A DNA stretch of 64,000 bases from Epilithonimonas caeni DSM 17710 (GTDB lineage Bacteria; Bacteroidota; Bacteroidia; Flavobacteriales; Weeksellaceae). How positions within the stretch are numbered: the first letter of the stretch is position 1; every line of letters starts with the position of its first letter. The stretch covers positions 210,543 to 274,542 of the forward strand of contig NZ_KE384527.1 in NCBI RefSeq assembly GCF_000426465.1, read 5' to 3'. Below, piece after piece: positions 20,070 through 29,073 of this stretch. A model generated the notes under the pieces. That model was not told the DNA's origin and did not search any database. It saw nothing but the letters and a program-made list of their open reading frames with translations. The translations under genes were made by a program, and so were the position numbers.

Positions 20070-21185
20070 TTATTTTAATGAAACTACAGTTTGAACGTTC
20101 ATTCCAACACGCAGTTTTTTCATAATATCTTCGTTAAGGTTGTCAAAAGTGATTTTCACAGGAAGCCTCTGAACGACTTTCACGAAGTTCCCACTTGCAT
20201 TATCCGGAGGAAGCAATGCAAACGCAGACCCTGTAGCCGGAGAAAAAGAACTGATTGTTCCTTCGAATTTCTGTCCAGGATAAGCGTCGATCTCGATCTC
20301 TACTTTCTGTCCTTCCACCATTTTCTCAACCTGAGTTTCTTTATAGTTTGCCACAACCCATTTCTGATTGCTCAAAACAACGCTGAACAATTGTGAGCCT
20401 GCCTGGATGTATTGTCCAACCTGAACAGGAATCTTAGAAACATAGCCATTTTCTTTAGCCGTGATCACTGTATAAGAAAGATTAAGTTTTGCATTTTCTA
20501 CATCAACCTGTCTTTGCTTCAATTGAGAATTAGCAATGCCAACATTTTGATAAGTAGCGTTGGACTGTGATGTTACAACGCCGGTCTGAACGTTAGCCTG
20601 ATTTTTTTGGTCGATCAAAACCTGAAGTTGTTTCTGAGCCGTTTGGTAAGCTGCCAAAGCCTGCTCATATTGTTGCTGTGTAATCGTATGGTCTTTTACC
20701 AATTCAGAATATCTTTTCATATCCTGTTCTGTTCTCCAGACATTCACCTTTGCAGCTTCGATTTGTGCATTAGCCGTCTGAACAGCTGCTCTGGAGTTAC
20801 CAATTCCTGTTTTAGCTGCTTCTGACCCAGCCTGAGCAGAAGCTACATTGCTCTGAGCCGTTCCCAAAGCTGCTTCTGCCTGCTCCAATGCCATTTTCTG
20901 GTCTCTATTATCAAGGACAATCAACGTATCTCCTTTTTTAACAAATTGGTTATCTTTCACTTTTACTTCAGCGATGTAACCTGCTATTTTAGAAATTACA
21001 GGGCTTACGTCTGCCGCGATTTGTGCATCATCGGTCTCCTCGTGAGCCTGACTGTACTGATATTCTCTGAAACCAAAGAAAGCCGCTGCCAAAACCGCAG
21101 CTGTAACTACGACATAGAAAACCGGACTTTTTTTCTTTTTAACCGGAATCTCTCCCTGCTCGAATTTTATATTGTCTTGTGCCAT
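20070..21185 (-). CDS. HlyD/EmrA-type membrane fusion protein
   Basis: The protein has 371 residues. One N-terminal membrane anchor (about 18-37) is followed by a biotinyl-lipoyl-like half motif (ISKIAGYIAEVKVKDNQFVKKGD), a long Ala/Gln-rich coiled hairpin (about 100-220), the second lipoyl half (ITAKENGYVSKIPVQVG) and a beta-barrel domain. It links the inner-membrane EmrB-like pump to the outer-membrane factor. It is in the same operon, 67 bases after the outer-membrane-factor gene. Confidence 0.94.
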   Translation of the reverse strand: MAQDNIKFEQGEIPVKKKKSPVFYVVVTAAVLAAAFFGFREYQYSQAHEETDDAQIAADVSPVISKIAGYIAEVKVKDNQFVKKGDTLIVLDNRDQKMALEQAEAALGTAQSNVASAQAGSEAAKTGIGNSRAAVQTANAQIEAAKVNVWRTEQDMKRYSELVKDHTITQQQYEQALAAYQTAQKQLQVLIDQKNQANVQTGVVTSQSNATYQNVGIANSQLKQRQVDVENAKLNLSYTVITAKENGYVSKIPVQVGQYIQAGSQLFSVVLSNQKWVVANYKETQVEKMVEGQKVEIEIDAYPGQKFEGTISSFSPATGSAFALLPPDNASGNFVKVVQRLPVKITFDNLNEDIMKKLRVGMNVQTVVSLK

Positions 21186-21252
21186 TTTATTTGTTTAAAG
21201 TTTTTTGTTCTAAGTTTAAAGTTCTTTGTTATCAATTATCATTAATCGATTA

Positions 21253-22551
21253 TCATTGATTAATTGTTCCTGTTGTTTGCAATAATTTTTTGTGAGCCAG
21301 AGCTGCGTCCGCTTTTGAAGTGATGACATTCACGTTGGCTGTAATTTTTGCGGTGTCAGCATCCAGAAGGTTGGTAATGGTTTCCAGACCGTTATTATAT
21401 TTATTAAGTGTGATCCTGTAATTTTCTTCTGCCTGTTCCAACGTTTTCTGATAAACATCGATCTTCTTGTGAGCATACAGATCATTCTGATAATCACGTT
21501 TCACTTCCAGAGTTATATTGTCATTTAACAATTCGTTATTAGCAAGTAATTCCTGCTCTTTAGCTTTTGATTGCATCAGACTCGAATTCTTTTTCCAGAT
21601 ATTGGACAGGTTGTAAGAAATCCCGACTCCGACATTCACAGCGTTCGTAATTGTCAAAAGCTTCGGAATATCTGCTGCAACATAACCGCCTGTAAAAGCC
21701 AAAGAAGGAAGATTTTCCGCCTTGGCAGCCTTAGTTCCAAGCGCTGCAGCTTTCCTTTGATAATCCAAAGCCTGGATATCTTTTCTGTTCTCTCTTGCCA
21801 GATTCAGGTAATAATCATCCGGTTTCCCAAGGTCGTCTGCTCCTATGTAGTTAGGATCAACCTCGATTTCCGTGTTGTCAGGAAGTCCTAGAAGCAAATC
21901 CATATTGATATTGGCAATGCTGTAATTATTCTCAGCTTCCATTAGTTGCAATTCTATATTTGAAGTCTGAAGCTGAGCTTTCAGTCTGTCATTTTTAGCA
22001 ATCACGCCATTGTTTTCCAGTTTGATGAAGGATTGGTCTCTTTTCTGTGATGAAGCCAGATTCTCCTTCAACAATTTCACTACTTCAGATGCTTTGAAAA
22101 GATTATTATAAGCTTGGGAAATGTTGTATGCAATTGCATTTTTATCATTTTCCGTACTTAGTTTTGAAGCTTCTACAAGATATTCTGCCGATTTGATCCC
22201 ATATTTGATTCTACCTCCTGAATAGATTGGAACCGAAAGATTTGCAGAGCCGTACAATACGTTGCTCACCTTAGGTCCGCCACCTGCCACGCCTGGAATT
22301 TTAAAATCAACGTTCGGCTCAAAAGGTAAATATAAATAGCTTCCTGAAACCTTTAATTCTGGTAATTGCTTGTTTTTGGCATCCAAAAGATCGGCCGTGG
22401 ATTCTTCTATTTTGGCTTGGTCTATCTTTAAACTTTTGCTGTTTTGTATTCCTAGTTTCACAGCTTCTTCCAGACTTAATAATCTTTTTTCCTGTGCGGA
22501 AACCGAATAGAAAGCCCCGACAATTATTGCTGCGGTTAAAAATTTATTCAC
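21253..22551 (-). CDS. TolC-family outer-membrane efflux protein
   Basis: The protein has 432 residues with a signal peptide (residues 1-19, ending VSAQ). Two long helical repeats of the OEP family are visible (LSLEEAVKLGIQNSKSLKIDQAKI and LARENRKDIQALDYQRKAA), plus the short beta segments of the barrel (VSGSYLYLPFEP, IPIYSGGRIKYGI-like). It forms the exit channel for the EmrAB-like pump. It is co-transcribed behind tetR. Confidence 0.93.
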   Translation of the reverse strand: MNKFLTAAIIVGAFYSVSAQEKRLLSLEEAVKLGIQNSKSLKIDQAKIEESTADLLDAKNKQLPELKVSGSYLYLPFEPNVDFKIPGVAGGGPKVSNVLYGSANLSVPIYSGGRIKYGIKSAEYLVEASKLSTENDKNAIAYNISQAYNNLFKASEVVKLLKENLASSQKRDQSFIKLENNGVIAKNDRLKAQLQTSNIELQLMEAENNYSIANINMDLLLGLPDNTEIEVDPNYIGADDLGKPDDYYLNLARENRKDIQALDYQRKAAALGTKAAKAENLPSLAFTGGYVAADIPKLLTITNAVNVGVGISYNLSNIWKKNSSLMQSKAKEQELLANNELLNDNITLEVKRDYQNDLYAHKKIDVYQKTLEQAEENYRITLNKYNNGLETITNLLDADTAKITANVNVITSKADAALAHKKLLQTTGTINQ

Positions 22552-22580
22552 TGTTATTTATTGTTAAGGTTTGAGTAATC

Positions 22581-23213
22581 TTATTGTTCCTTGTAGCCGA
22601 CCATTGCTCTTACAATGGACTTCACATGACTTCTGACTTCTTCGAAATATTGACTTTCGTAATGTTTTTCGTCGAAATTGGGATTGTGTTTTTTCAGATA
22701 TTCTTTGTACAGTTTCATTCCGTGCATCGCGTTGAATATCGTTCCGGAAATGGTACACTGCAAAAGATGATAAGAAGGTCTTATTGTAAAAATTCCCTTT
22801 TCCAGTCCTTGTTCTATGATCTTTTGATTGATCTCTATGTAATTGATTTTATAATCTTTCAAAAAATTCTGAATATTCTTGTTCTGAGCAATAACCTGTT
22901 GTGTGTGAACCAGTAAAAAGAAATCTCTCAACCTCTGAACTCTGTTTACAAAATTATCAATGAAACCTTCGATTTTTTCGATTTCACTCAATTCATTATT
23001 TTCCAAAGTATTTTTGGCGAAGTTAAGTCCTTCCTCCATCCTCCATTTGAAAAGCTCTTCCAAAAGATTTTCCTTTGACCCGAAATAATAGGAAATCATC
23101 GAAACATTAACTTTCGCTTTCGTTGCAATATCTCTTACAGAAGTCCCATTATAACCATTGGCAGCGAAGAGCTTCTCCGCAACCATCATAATATGTTCTT
23201 CCTTTGTTGCCAT
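22581..23213 (-). CDS. TetR-family repressor of the efflux operon
   Basis: From MATKEEHIMMVAEKLF the protein has 210 residues. An upstream ATG would put 16 extra residues inside the promoter leader. The N-terminal helix-turn-helix is clear (FAANGYNGTSVRDIATKAKVNVSMISYYFGSKENLL). It is the first gene of the operon, and a 20-bp operator palindrome covers its promoter, so it should repress itself and the pump until an inducer binds the helical C-terminal domain. Confidence 0.92.
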   Translation of the reverse strand: MATKEEHIMMVAEKLFAANGYNGTSVRDIATKAKVNVSMISYYFGSKENLLEELFKWRMEEGLNFAKNTLENNELSEIEKIEGFIDNFVNRVQRLRDFFLLVHTQQVIAQNKNIQNFLKDYKINYIEINQKIIEQGLEKGIFTIRPSYHLLQCTISGTIFNAMHGMKLYKEYLKKHNPNFDEKHYESQYFEEVRSHVKSIVRAMVGYKEQ

Positions 23214-23234
23214 AATTGATTTTTTTTGACGATG

Positions 23235-23279
23235 CAAAGTTAAATCAAAAAACACATTCAATCAAACATTTGTTTGATT
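23235..23279 (-). promoter_or_regulatory. Efflux-operon promoter with overlapping TetR operator
   Basis: On the minus strand, TTTG (23266-23263) and TAACTTTG (23242-23235) are separated by exactly 20 bases, a textbook Bacteroidota -33/-7 pair. The perfect 20-bp palindrome AATCAAACATTTGTTTGATT (23260-23279) contains the -33 box. Bound repressor would exclude RNA polymerase. The start codon is 21 bases downstream of the -7 box. Confidence 0.85.
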
Positions 23280-23541
23280 AATTTTTTATTAAGGATATAT
23301 TGAGTTTGTCTATAATCCGCAAAAGAATATCTGACAAAAGGTTATAAGGTTTGAAACTAAGGAAAATGATTAAATTTCAGTACGACAAGCAGTTTGATCA
23401 TTTCGTAAGCAGCTCCGGAGGAGCTGAATGTTTCTAGATTTTATAATTAAAAGCATGCGGAGCTCCGTAGGAGCGACACTTATCCAAAATTTAACAAATT
23501 TCTTAAAAAGATCACTTGGCTTTTATTCGTAATAACAAAAC
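23280..23541. repeat. Intergenic region with GGAGCTCCG repeat pair
   Basis: There is no gene here. Two related palindromic pieces lie about 50 bases apart: AGCTCCGGAGGAGCTG (23412-23427) and GCGGAGCTCCGTAGGAGCG (23457-23475). Such GAGCTCC-x-GGAGC motifs look like a dispersed extragenic repeat. The rest is AT-rich and featureless. Confidence 0.55.
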
Positions 23542-24648
23542 TCAAGAAGCTGATTTATGGATATAACGCGTCAACTTGATTCCCATATCTGTAAGGACGA
23601 TCTTGGAATTGGCATTTCTCGAAATATGATAAGAAGCATCCGTGATCTCTTCGACAATAGAAACGATGTTTGCCCCATGAATGAATTTGGAAAATGAGTT
23701 CCAGTTGAAATTCCCTTCACTAAGTTTTTTATAAACCAAATTATCATTTCCATAATTCTGAAGCATTGCCAAACGAAAAATCTCAATACAATAATTAAGG
23801 AATTTCATTTGCTTTTCACGATTCCATTCGGAAATTTGACGCGCCCATTTTACAATTTCACGGAGAACTTCGGGCTTTTTCTTCGCTTGAAAGGCATTTC
23901 GAACCCATTGTATAAATAAGGTTTCGAATTCCGAAGCTCCTTCACTGTTTTCAGATAATGATTGGGCAAGATTCCAATCGCCTTGCGCCTGATAAGCAAT
24001 TTCTTTTGCTGATTCGTGATTTTGAAGATTCTTTAAAATATCATCATCACTGATCCTTGGAACATTAACGATCTGGCATCTTGATAATATGGTGGGCAAA
24101 ATATCATTGGTACTTGGAGCACAAAGGATAATGAATGTATTTTTCGGTGGTTCTTCCAGGAATTTCAGGATTTTGTTGGCTGCTGAGTCATTCATTTTGT
24201 CGGCTCTCCAGACAATGAGGATTTTACTTCCGCCTTCAAAACTTTTCAGGTTGAACCTCTGTCCTATATCTTCCGCTTCATCTGCTGAAATGAAGAACTG
24301 TTTGTTCTCAGATTCCAGAAAGCTTGTCCAATCATCAAAAGATGAATATGGATTTTCAAGAACCATCTCTCTGAAATTATCAAAAAAACGTTTGCTCAAA
24401 GAAACATTCTTCTCAGAAAAAACAGGAAAACTGAAATGCAGATCGAGATGATTGAGATTCTCAACTTTATGAACAGAAGCCGGATTCTCTTTTTCAAAGA
24501 TCTCCTGGGCCATCGCCAAAGCCAAAGGCAAGACACCGAAGCCTTCCTCTCCTACAAAAAGCTGGGCGTGTCCAACTCTGGAATCCTGAATACTATCCCG
24601 TAAAAGATTTTTGATTGATTGCTGACCAACGATCTGTTCCCATTTCAT
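23542..24648 (-). CDS. holB: DNA polymerase III delta' subunit (clamp loader AAA+ protein)
   Basis: The protein has 368 residues. It begins WEQIVGQQSIKNLLRDSIQDSRVGHAQLFVGEEGFG, the delta'/tau N-terminal pattern in which the P-loop is degenerate (no GKT). ADKMNDSAANKILKFLEEPP and the SRC motif (PTILSRCQIV) are clear clamp-loader signatures. It helps load the sliding clamp during replication. A perfect -7 box (TATCTTTG, minus strand 24750-24743) lies about 95 bases upstream, without a convincing -33 partner. Confidence 0.9.
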   Translation of the reverse strand: MKWEQIVGQQSIKNLLRDSIQDSRVGHAQLFVGEEGFGVLPLALAMAQEIFEKENPASVHKVENLNHLDLHFSFPVFSEKNVSLSKRFFDNFREMVLENPYSSFDDWTSFLESENKQFFISADEAEDIGQRFNLKSFEGGSKILIVWRADKMNDSAANKILKFLEEPPKNTFIILCAPSTNDILPTILSRCQIVNVPRISDDDILKNLQNHESAKEIAYQAQGDWNLAQSLSENSEGASEFETLFIQWVRNAFQAKKKPEVLREIVKWARQISEWNREKQMKFLNYCIEIFRLAMLQNYGNDNLVYKKLSEGNFNWNSFSKFIHGANIVSIVEEITDASYHISRNANSKIVLTDMGIKLTRYIHKSAS

Positions 24649-24946
24649 ACGTATTTTTCAATTTTTTTTAAAGGTCATATGTAATCGCCTCAATTAGAAT
24701 TAGTCAACTTTAACAAATTTGCAACTGGCGATTTCATAAAAGCAAAGATAATATTTTCAACAGAAGTCGGATATCGGATGACAGAAGTTTTTATCATTAT
24801 CTGTCAAAAAATCAAGTAATCTAACAATCAATCTAAATTATCGGAAAATAACAACAATCTATCGAAACTACTTAACAAACTTTAACCCAAATATATTTTT
24901 GCAATTCATTATTAATTAAGATATTTGCGCATTGAAATTTTAAAGG
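24649..24946. promoter_or_regulatory. Divergent upstream region of holB and the outer-membrane-protein gene
   Basis: Candidate -7 boxes are TATCTTTG on the minus strand (24750-24743, for holB) and TATTTTTG on the plus strand (24894-24901, for the next gene). Neither has a good -33 element. AGAAGTCGGATATCGGATGA (24764-24783) resembles bases near 20005-20040, a low-grade dispersed repeat. No ORF is seen. Confidence 0.45.
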
Positions 24947-26227
24947 ATGAAGAGAATTTTTGTTTTATCATCATTGGTGGCAGGATATTTCCTGAACGCT
25001 CAGAGTATCGGCAATTCGCCATACGGAGCATACGGAATTGGAGATGTAAAATATGATAACACAGTCGATATCAGTTCTATGGGAGGGATTTCTACGGCTT
25101 ACATTTGGGATTTTAATAATAATTTTAATTTCCGAAATCCGGCCGCAAATACCAATCTGGAACTTACAACCCTGAAAGTAGAGGGAACGAACGAGAATAA
25201 TTATTACAGATCTGACTTTAATAATATAAAAACCGACAAACATTCGACATATCTGTCAAATATTACGATAGCTTTCCCAATTTCCAGAAAAATAAAATTC
25301 GGGATGGGATTCCAACCTTATAGTTCCAAGAGCTATGATATTGTGACATCGAACCAACTGAGTAACAGCAATGGAGTTCAGGAAGTTCATAACTTCCACG
25401 GTGAAGGCTCTGTCAATACAGTGCAGGCGGCTCTTTCTTATCAGATAAACCCGGAGTTTGCAGTAGGTCTCAGATCTAATTATTATTTTGGGAAGATCTA
25501 TGATATAGAAGAAGTAGCCTTCACGGGGGCCGAACTAATCAGCGGATACTCCAATAGTTACAGAGTCAGTGCATTCAATTTTACTTTTGGTACTACTTAC
25601 CAGAAAAAATTGGAAAACAACCATAAACTGACCGTCGGTGCAACTTATACTATCGGAAACAGTGGAAAACTAAAAAACACCTATACTAACAGTACCTATT
25701 ATTATCTTATTGGTGAAACCAAAGCCTATGAAACCATCATCGAGGAACAGGTGAATTATGATAAGAAATTCCTGCCTCAGGAAGCATCTCTTGGTTTAGG
25801 GTATGGAAAAGAAGCAAAATGGTTCTTAGGTACACAAGTTGACTATAAGAAAGGAGAAAACATCAACTTCCTTGGCGTTCCGTTCTTCTACCAGGATTCT
25901 TACAGATATTCTGTCGGAGGCTGGTATTTGCCGAACTATAATAACTTCCGTTCTTACTTCGCAAGAGTAATTTACCGATACGGAGCCTATTATGAAAAAG
26001 GAAATCTACAGTTGAATGGCACTAACATCAATAAATATGCTATTACTGCAGGTGTTACACTTCCATTCCAGAAAAGTACCATTAATCGTATGAACAGCAT
26101 CGACCTTGGGATAGAGCTTGGGAAAAGGGGAACATTGGATAATAATTTAATTCGACAAAATTTCATAAATTTGAGAGTTGGAATCAATTTCGCGGATAAG
26201 TGGTTTGCTAAACGCCTTTATAATTAA
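24947..26227 (+). CDS. Outer-membrane beta-barrel protein, OmpP1/FadL-like
   Basis: The protein has 426 residues with a signal peptide (residues 1-18, ending LNAQ). The mature part starts with a short plug-like segment (SPYGAYGIGDVKYDNTVDISSMGGISTAY) and then many amphipathic strands rich in Tyr, Asn and Gly. This organisation recalls the OmpP1/FadL/TodX porins, and its substrate is unknown. It is followed 33 bases later by lptC, so it is probably co-transcribed with it. Confidence 0.7.
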   Translation: MKRIFVLSSLVAGYFLNAQSIGNSPYGAYGIGDVKYDNTVDISSMGGISTAYIWDFNNNFNFRNPAANTNLELTTLKVEGTNENNYYRSDFNNIKTDKHSTYLSNITIAFPISRKIKFGMGFQPYSSKSYDIVTSNQLSNSNGVQEVHNFHGEGSVNTVQAALSYQINPEFAVGLRSNYYFGKIYDIEEVAFTGAELISGYSNSYRVSAFNFTFGTTYQKKLENNHKLTVGATYTIGNSGKLKNTYTNSTYYYLIGETKAYETIIEEQVNYDKKFLPQEASLGLGYGKEAKWFLGTQVDYKKGENINFLGVPFFYQDSYRYSVGGWYLPNYNNFRSYFARVIYRYGAYYEKGNLQLNGTNINKYAITAGVTLPFQKSTINRMNSIDLGIELGKRGTLDNNLIRQNFINLRVGINFADKWFAKRLYN

Positions 26228-26260
26228 TAACGGAAATTTGATTTGAACATTGATAATTTT

Positions 26261-26857
26261 ATGAGTAGTCATTGTTTCAAAATATTTAATACAAAAACAT
26301 CACAACTTATTTTGTTGCTGATGTTTTTTCTTATTCAGTCCTGCGAAGAAGATATTGCCAAGGTGAATAATCAGAAAAAAAACACCAATTTTGCTTCCAC
26401 CGTTATTCATAACGGAACTATCATTCAAAAAGATTCCGGGATCGTAAAAGTAAAATTCAAAGCACCACTTATAGAGCAATATGAACTGATAGACTCTCCT
26501 TATATAGAAGCCCGCAAAGGTATTTATCTGGAATTCTTTGATAAGAAAAATCCGAAGGTTCCCGGTAAGATCTGGGCAAAATATGCCAAAAATAATATCA
26601 AGAAAAATTTCTATTTTGCAAAAGGCCGAGTGAAGATCATCACGACAGAAGGACAAACGTTTGTGACAGAAACCATCAATTGGGATCAAAATAAACATAA
26701 GATGTACACCAAAGACACTGTATTTGTTTCGGATAAAGAAGGTAACATTCTCGTTGGTGCACACGGCATGGTTGCAAAAGATGACTTTTCAGAATATACA
26801 TTTTATAACAATTCCGGGAGTTTCAGTTCTGCTAATTTACCCGCAACCAGCAAGTAA
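26261..26857 (+). CDS. lptC: LPS export periplasmic protein LptC (lipoprotein form)
   Basis: From the ATG at 26261 the protein has 198 residues; a TTG 18 bases upstream is the alternative. A hydrophobic segment ends in a lipobox (FLIQSCEED), so it is anchored as a lipoprotein rather than by an uncleaved helix. The LptC domain follows (KVKFKAPLIEQYELIDSPYIEARKGIYLEFFD; RVKIITTEGQTFVTETINWDQ). It passes LPS from LptB2FG to LptA. Its stop is directly followed by the anmK ATG, with no gap. Confidence 0.87.
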   Translation: MSSHCFKIFNTKTSQLILLLMFFLIQSCEEDIAKVNNQKKNTNFASTVIHNGTIIQKDSGIVKVKFKAPLIEQYELIDSPYIEARKGIYLEFFDKKNPKVPGKIWAKYAKNNIKKNFYFAKGRVKIITTEGQTFVTETINWDQNKHKMYTKDTVFVSDKEGNILVGAHGMVAKDDFSEYTFYNNSGSFSSANLPATSK

Positions 26858-27913
26858 ATGGAAACACAAATTTTCTATGCAATTGGTCTAATGTCTGGAA
26901 CAAGTCTTGATGGACTGGACATTTGCTATACAAAATTTGTAAAACAAGAATCCAATTGGAATTTTGAGATTTTGAATTCTGAAACAATCTCCTACTCTTC
27001 CGACTGGGAAAAATCTCTGAGATATGCCAACCATCTTTCCAGCGAAGAACTTCTGAAACTGAATGTTAATTATGGATTCTATTTGGGAGAAAAAACGCAA
27101 GAATTCATTTCAAAAAACAAGATTGCAGATCTTGATCTAGTAGCATCTCATGGCCATACTGTTTTCCATCAGCCACAGAAAAAATTCACTTTACAGATTG
27201 GTGACGGCAGAGCTATCAAATCCAAGATCAATAAAACTGTTATTTATGATTTCCGAAGCCAAGATGTGATTTTTGGAGGAAATGGTGCACCGTTGGTTCC
27301 TATTGGTGATGAATTATTATTTTCAAAGTTCGATGCTTGTCTCAATTTGGGCGGATTTTCCAACATTTCTCTGAAACGAGATGGAAAAAGGATCGCTTTC
27401 GATATTTGTCCTGTCAATATTATACTGAACGATCTGGCTTCTAAATTGGGAAAAAAATTTGACAAGAATGGAGATTTGGCAAGAACAGGAAAAGCTGATG
27501 AAATTCTTTTAGACAAGCTCAATGGATTAGAATTTTATTCCAAAATAGCTCCAAAATCTTTAGGAATTGAATGGATCAATGAAAACATTTCTTTTTTAAT
27601 TCAAAGTCAGAGATCAGAAGATCTTTTGGCAACTTTCACTGAACATTCGGCAATCCAAATTGCGAAGATCTGTAATGAATTCATGATTAAAAATGTACTG
27701 ATAACCGGCGGTGGCGCTTATAACTCTTTTCTTATAGAAAAAATAAAAGCTAAGACCAGAACTGAGATCCATATTCCTGAAAAAGAGATCATTGAATATA
27801 AAGAAGCCCTGATCTTTGCTTTTATGGGTATTTTGAAATTACAAAATATCAGCAATGTTTTGTCATCCGCAACCGGAAGTATCCATGACCATTGTTCAGG
27901 ATTGATTTGCTAA
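26858..27913 (+). CDS. anmK: Anhydro-N-acetylmuramic acid kinase
   Basis: The protein has 351 residues. The N-terminal ATP motif GLMSGTSLDGLD (residues 11-22) is the AnmK signature. ASHGHTVFHQP, GNGAPLVPIGD and LNLGGFSNIS are the other conserved blocks, and VLITGGGAYNSFL is the second phosphate-binding motif. It phosphorylates 1,6-anhydro-MurNAc from cell-wall turnover and feeds it back as MurNAc-6-P. The gene abuts lptC and is followed by a strong bidirectional terminator. Confidence 0.95.
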   Translation: METQIFYAIGLMSGTSLDGLDICYTKFVKQESNWNFEILNSETISYSSDWEKSLRYANHLSSEELLKLNVNYGFYLGEKTQEFISKNKIADLDLVASHGHTVFHQPQKKFTLQIGDGRAIKSKINKTVIYDFRSQDVIFGGNGAPLVPIGDELLFSKFDACLNLGGFSNISLKRDGKRIAFDICPVNIILNDLASKLGKKFDKNGDLARTGKADEILLDKLNGLEFYSKIAPKSLGIEWINENISFLIQSQRSEDLLATFTEHSAIQIAKICNEFMIKNVLITGGGAYNSFLIEKIKAKTRTEIHIPEKEIIEYKEALIFAFMGILKLQNISNVLSSATGSIHDHCSGLIC

Positions 27914-27964
27914 TTCTATAAAAATCCATTATTCTCTAATAATTAATAAAATTTTAAATAAAAG

Positions 27965-28003
27965 CAAAACCCTTTCAGAGTATCGGATTCTGAAAGGGTT
28001 TTG
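27965..28003. terminator. Bidirectional terminator between anmK and the SRPBCC gene
   Basis: The perfect 15-bp stem CAAAACCCTTTCAGA (27965-27979) and TCTGAAAGGGTTTTG (27989-28003) has a 9-base loop. It is strong enough to serve both convergent genes. Confidence 0.9.
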
Positions 28004-28023
28004 TTTAATTTATAAATTAAATC

Positions 28024-28410
28024 TTACAACTTCTCGATCTTGTCTGTCAAAGAGTTGATAAAATTCTGTAACGGTTTTTCCACCATCATTTTGATGAACG
28101 GATTGAATTTCCCTTCAAATAATAGCTGAACCTCGGTTTGATTTTCATTTAAAGGATTCATAGAACCAGTCAAAGCGAAATCCAGGCTTGAGCTTGCTGA
28201 TTTCAATACAACCTGCTCATTAGAAACATTATCTATTTTTAAAGCAATTTCCGGCATCCCCTTCAGCCCGAACTTGAAACCATCTTCTCTGGCTTCAAAA
28301 CTCTGGAGACCTTCCGGCATCAGGTCTTTGTAATCCTGAGGATTTTTCAGCATCCCGGCCAATTCTGATGAAGATTTATTTACTATAATTTTTCGTCCTT
28401 CTAAATTCAT
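28024..28410 (-). CDS. SRPBCC (START-like) family protein
   Basis: The protein has 128 residues without a signal peptide. The pattern MNLEGRKIIVNKSSSELAGMLKNPQDYKDLMPEG...FKFGLKGMPEIALKI...TEVQLLFEGKFNPFIKMMVEKPLQNFINSLTDKIEKL follows the small SRPBCC proteins of flavobacteria, a helix-grip fold with a hydrophobic pocket. The ligand is unknown. The gene is divergent from the NUDIX gene with only 36 bases between starts. Confidence 0.78.
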   Translation of the reverse strand: MNLEGRKIIVNKSSSELAGMLKNPQDYKDLMPEGLQSFEAREDGFKFGLKGMPEIALKIDNVSNEQVVLKSASSSLDFALTGSMNPLNENQTEVQLLFEGKFNPFIKMMVEKPLQNFINSLTDKIEKL

Positions 28411-28446
28411 TTTTATATTTTTGTATTAATATTAATAGCCCTACAA

Positions 28447-29058
28447 ATGTATAAAGTTTTTATCAATGAGAAAAAATTAATTTTGAGTTCTGAGCCTCAA
28501 AACAGCCCTAAAATACTGAATTATGATGGGGCGCATAGTTTTGATTTCGCTATTGACCTATTAGAAAACACACCATCACAAGGCCTGAATATTTATCATT
28601 CTGATATTGATAAACTATGGACAGATTTCAAACAATTTTTCAAAAACATTGAAGCTGCTGGAGGAATTGTCCTAAATCCGGAAAACAAGATACTTTTCAT
28701 TCACCGATTGGGAAAATGGGATCTACCAAAGGGTAAAATAGAGGCTGGCGAATCCCGAGAACTTGCTGCCGTAAGAGAAGTAGAGGAAGAATGTGGGATC
28801 TTCGACCTTGAGCTGAAAGACTTTATCAATCCGACTTACCATGTCTATACCGAAAGAGACGGACAAAAAGTTTTGAAGACCACTTACTGGTTCGAAATGT
28901 TCTATAATGGAAATGAAACGCCTAAACCCCAGATAGAAGAAGGCATCAATGAAGTGGGTTGGAAAACCGGGGAAGAAATTGAAAACATAATTTTGCCTTC
29001 GACTTTCCAGAATATCAAATTGATCCTTAACAACTTAAAAAATAAAAATTCTCAATAG
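28447..29058 (+). CDS. NUDIX hydrolase
   Basis: The protein has 203 residues. A NUDIX box is complete: GKIEAGESRELAAVREVEEECGI (Gx5Ex7REUxEExGU, near residues 97-119). The N-terminal about 70 residues precede the NUDIX fold and are of unknown role. It hydrolyses a nucleoside diphosphate linked to another moiety; the substrate is not readable. The stop codon lies inside the loop of the following terminator. Confidence 0.9.
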   Translation: MYKVFINEKKLILSSEPQNSPKILNYDGAHSFDFAIDLLENTPSQGLNIYHSDIDKLWTDFKQFFKNIEAAGGIVLNPENKILFIHRLGKWDLPKGKIEAGESRELAAVREVEEECGIFDLELKDFINPTYHVYTERDGQKVLKTTYWFEMFYNGNETPKPQIEEGINEVGWKTGEEIENIILPSTFQNIKLILNNLKNKNSQ

Positions 29059-29070
29059 GTGAGAATTTTT
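29044..29070. terminator. Terminator spanning the NUDIX stop codon
   Basis: The stem AAAAATTCTCA (29044-29054) and TGAGAATTTTT (29060-29070) has a 5-base loop that contains part of the TAG stop (29056-29058). It is symmetric and also serves convergent murF. The stem begins inside the coding sequence. Confidence 0.8.
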
Positions 29071-29073
29071 ATT

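Noticed and set aside
22761-23213. Long antisense open frames over cas9, ligA, the pumps and other genes
   Set aside because: They overlap strongly supported genes, lack family motifs and promoters, and follow from codon composition of the real frames.
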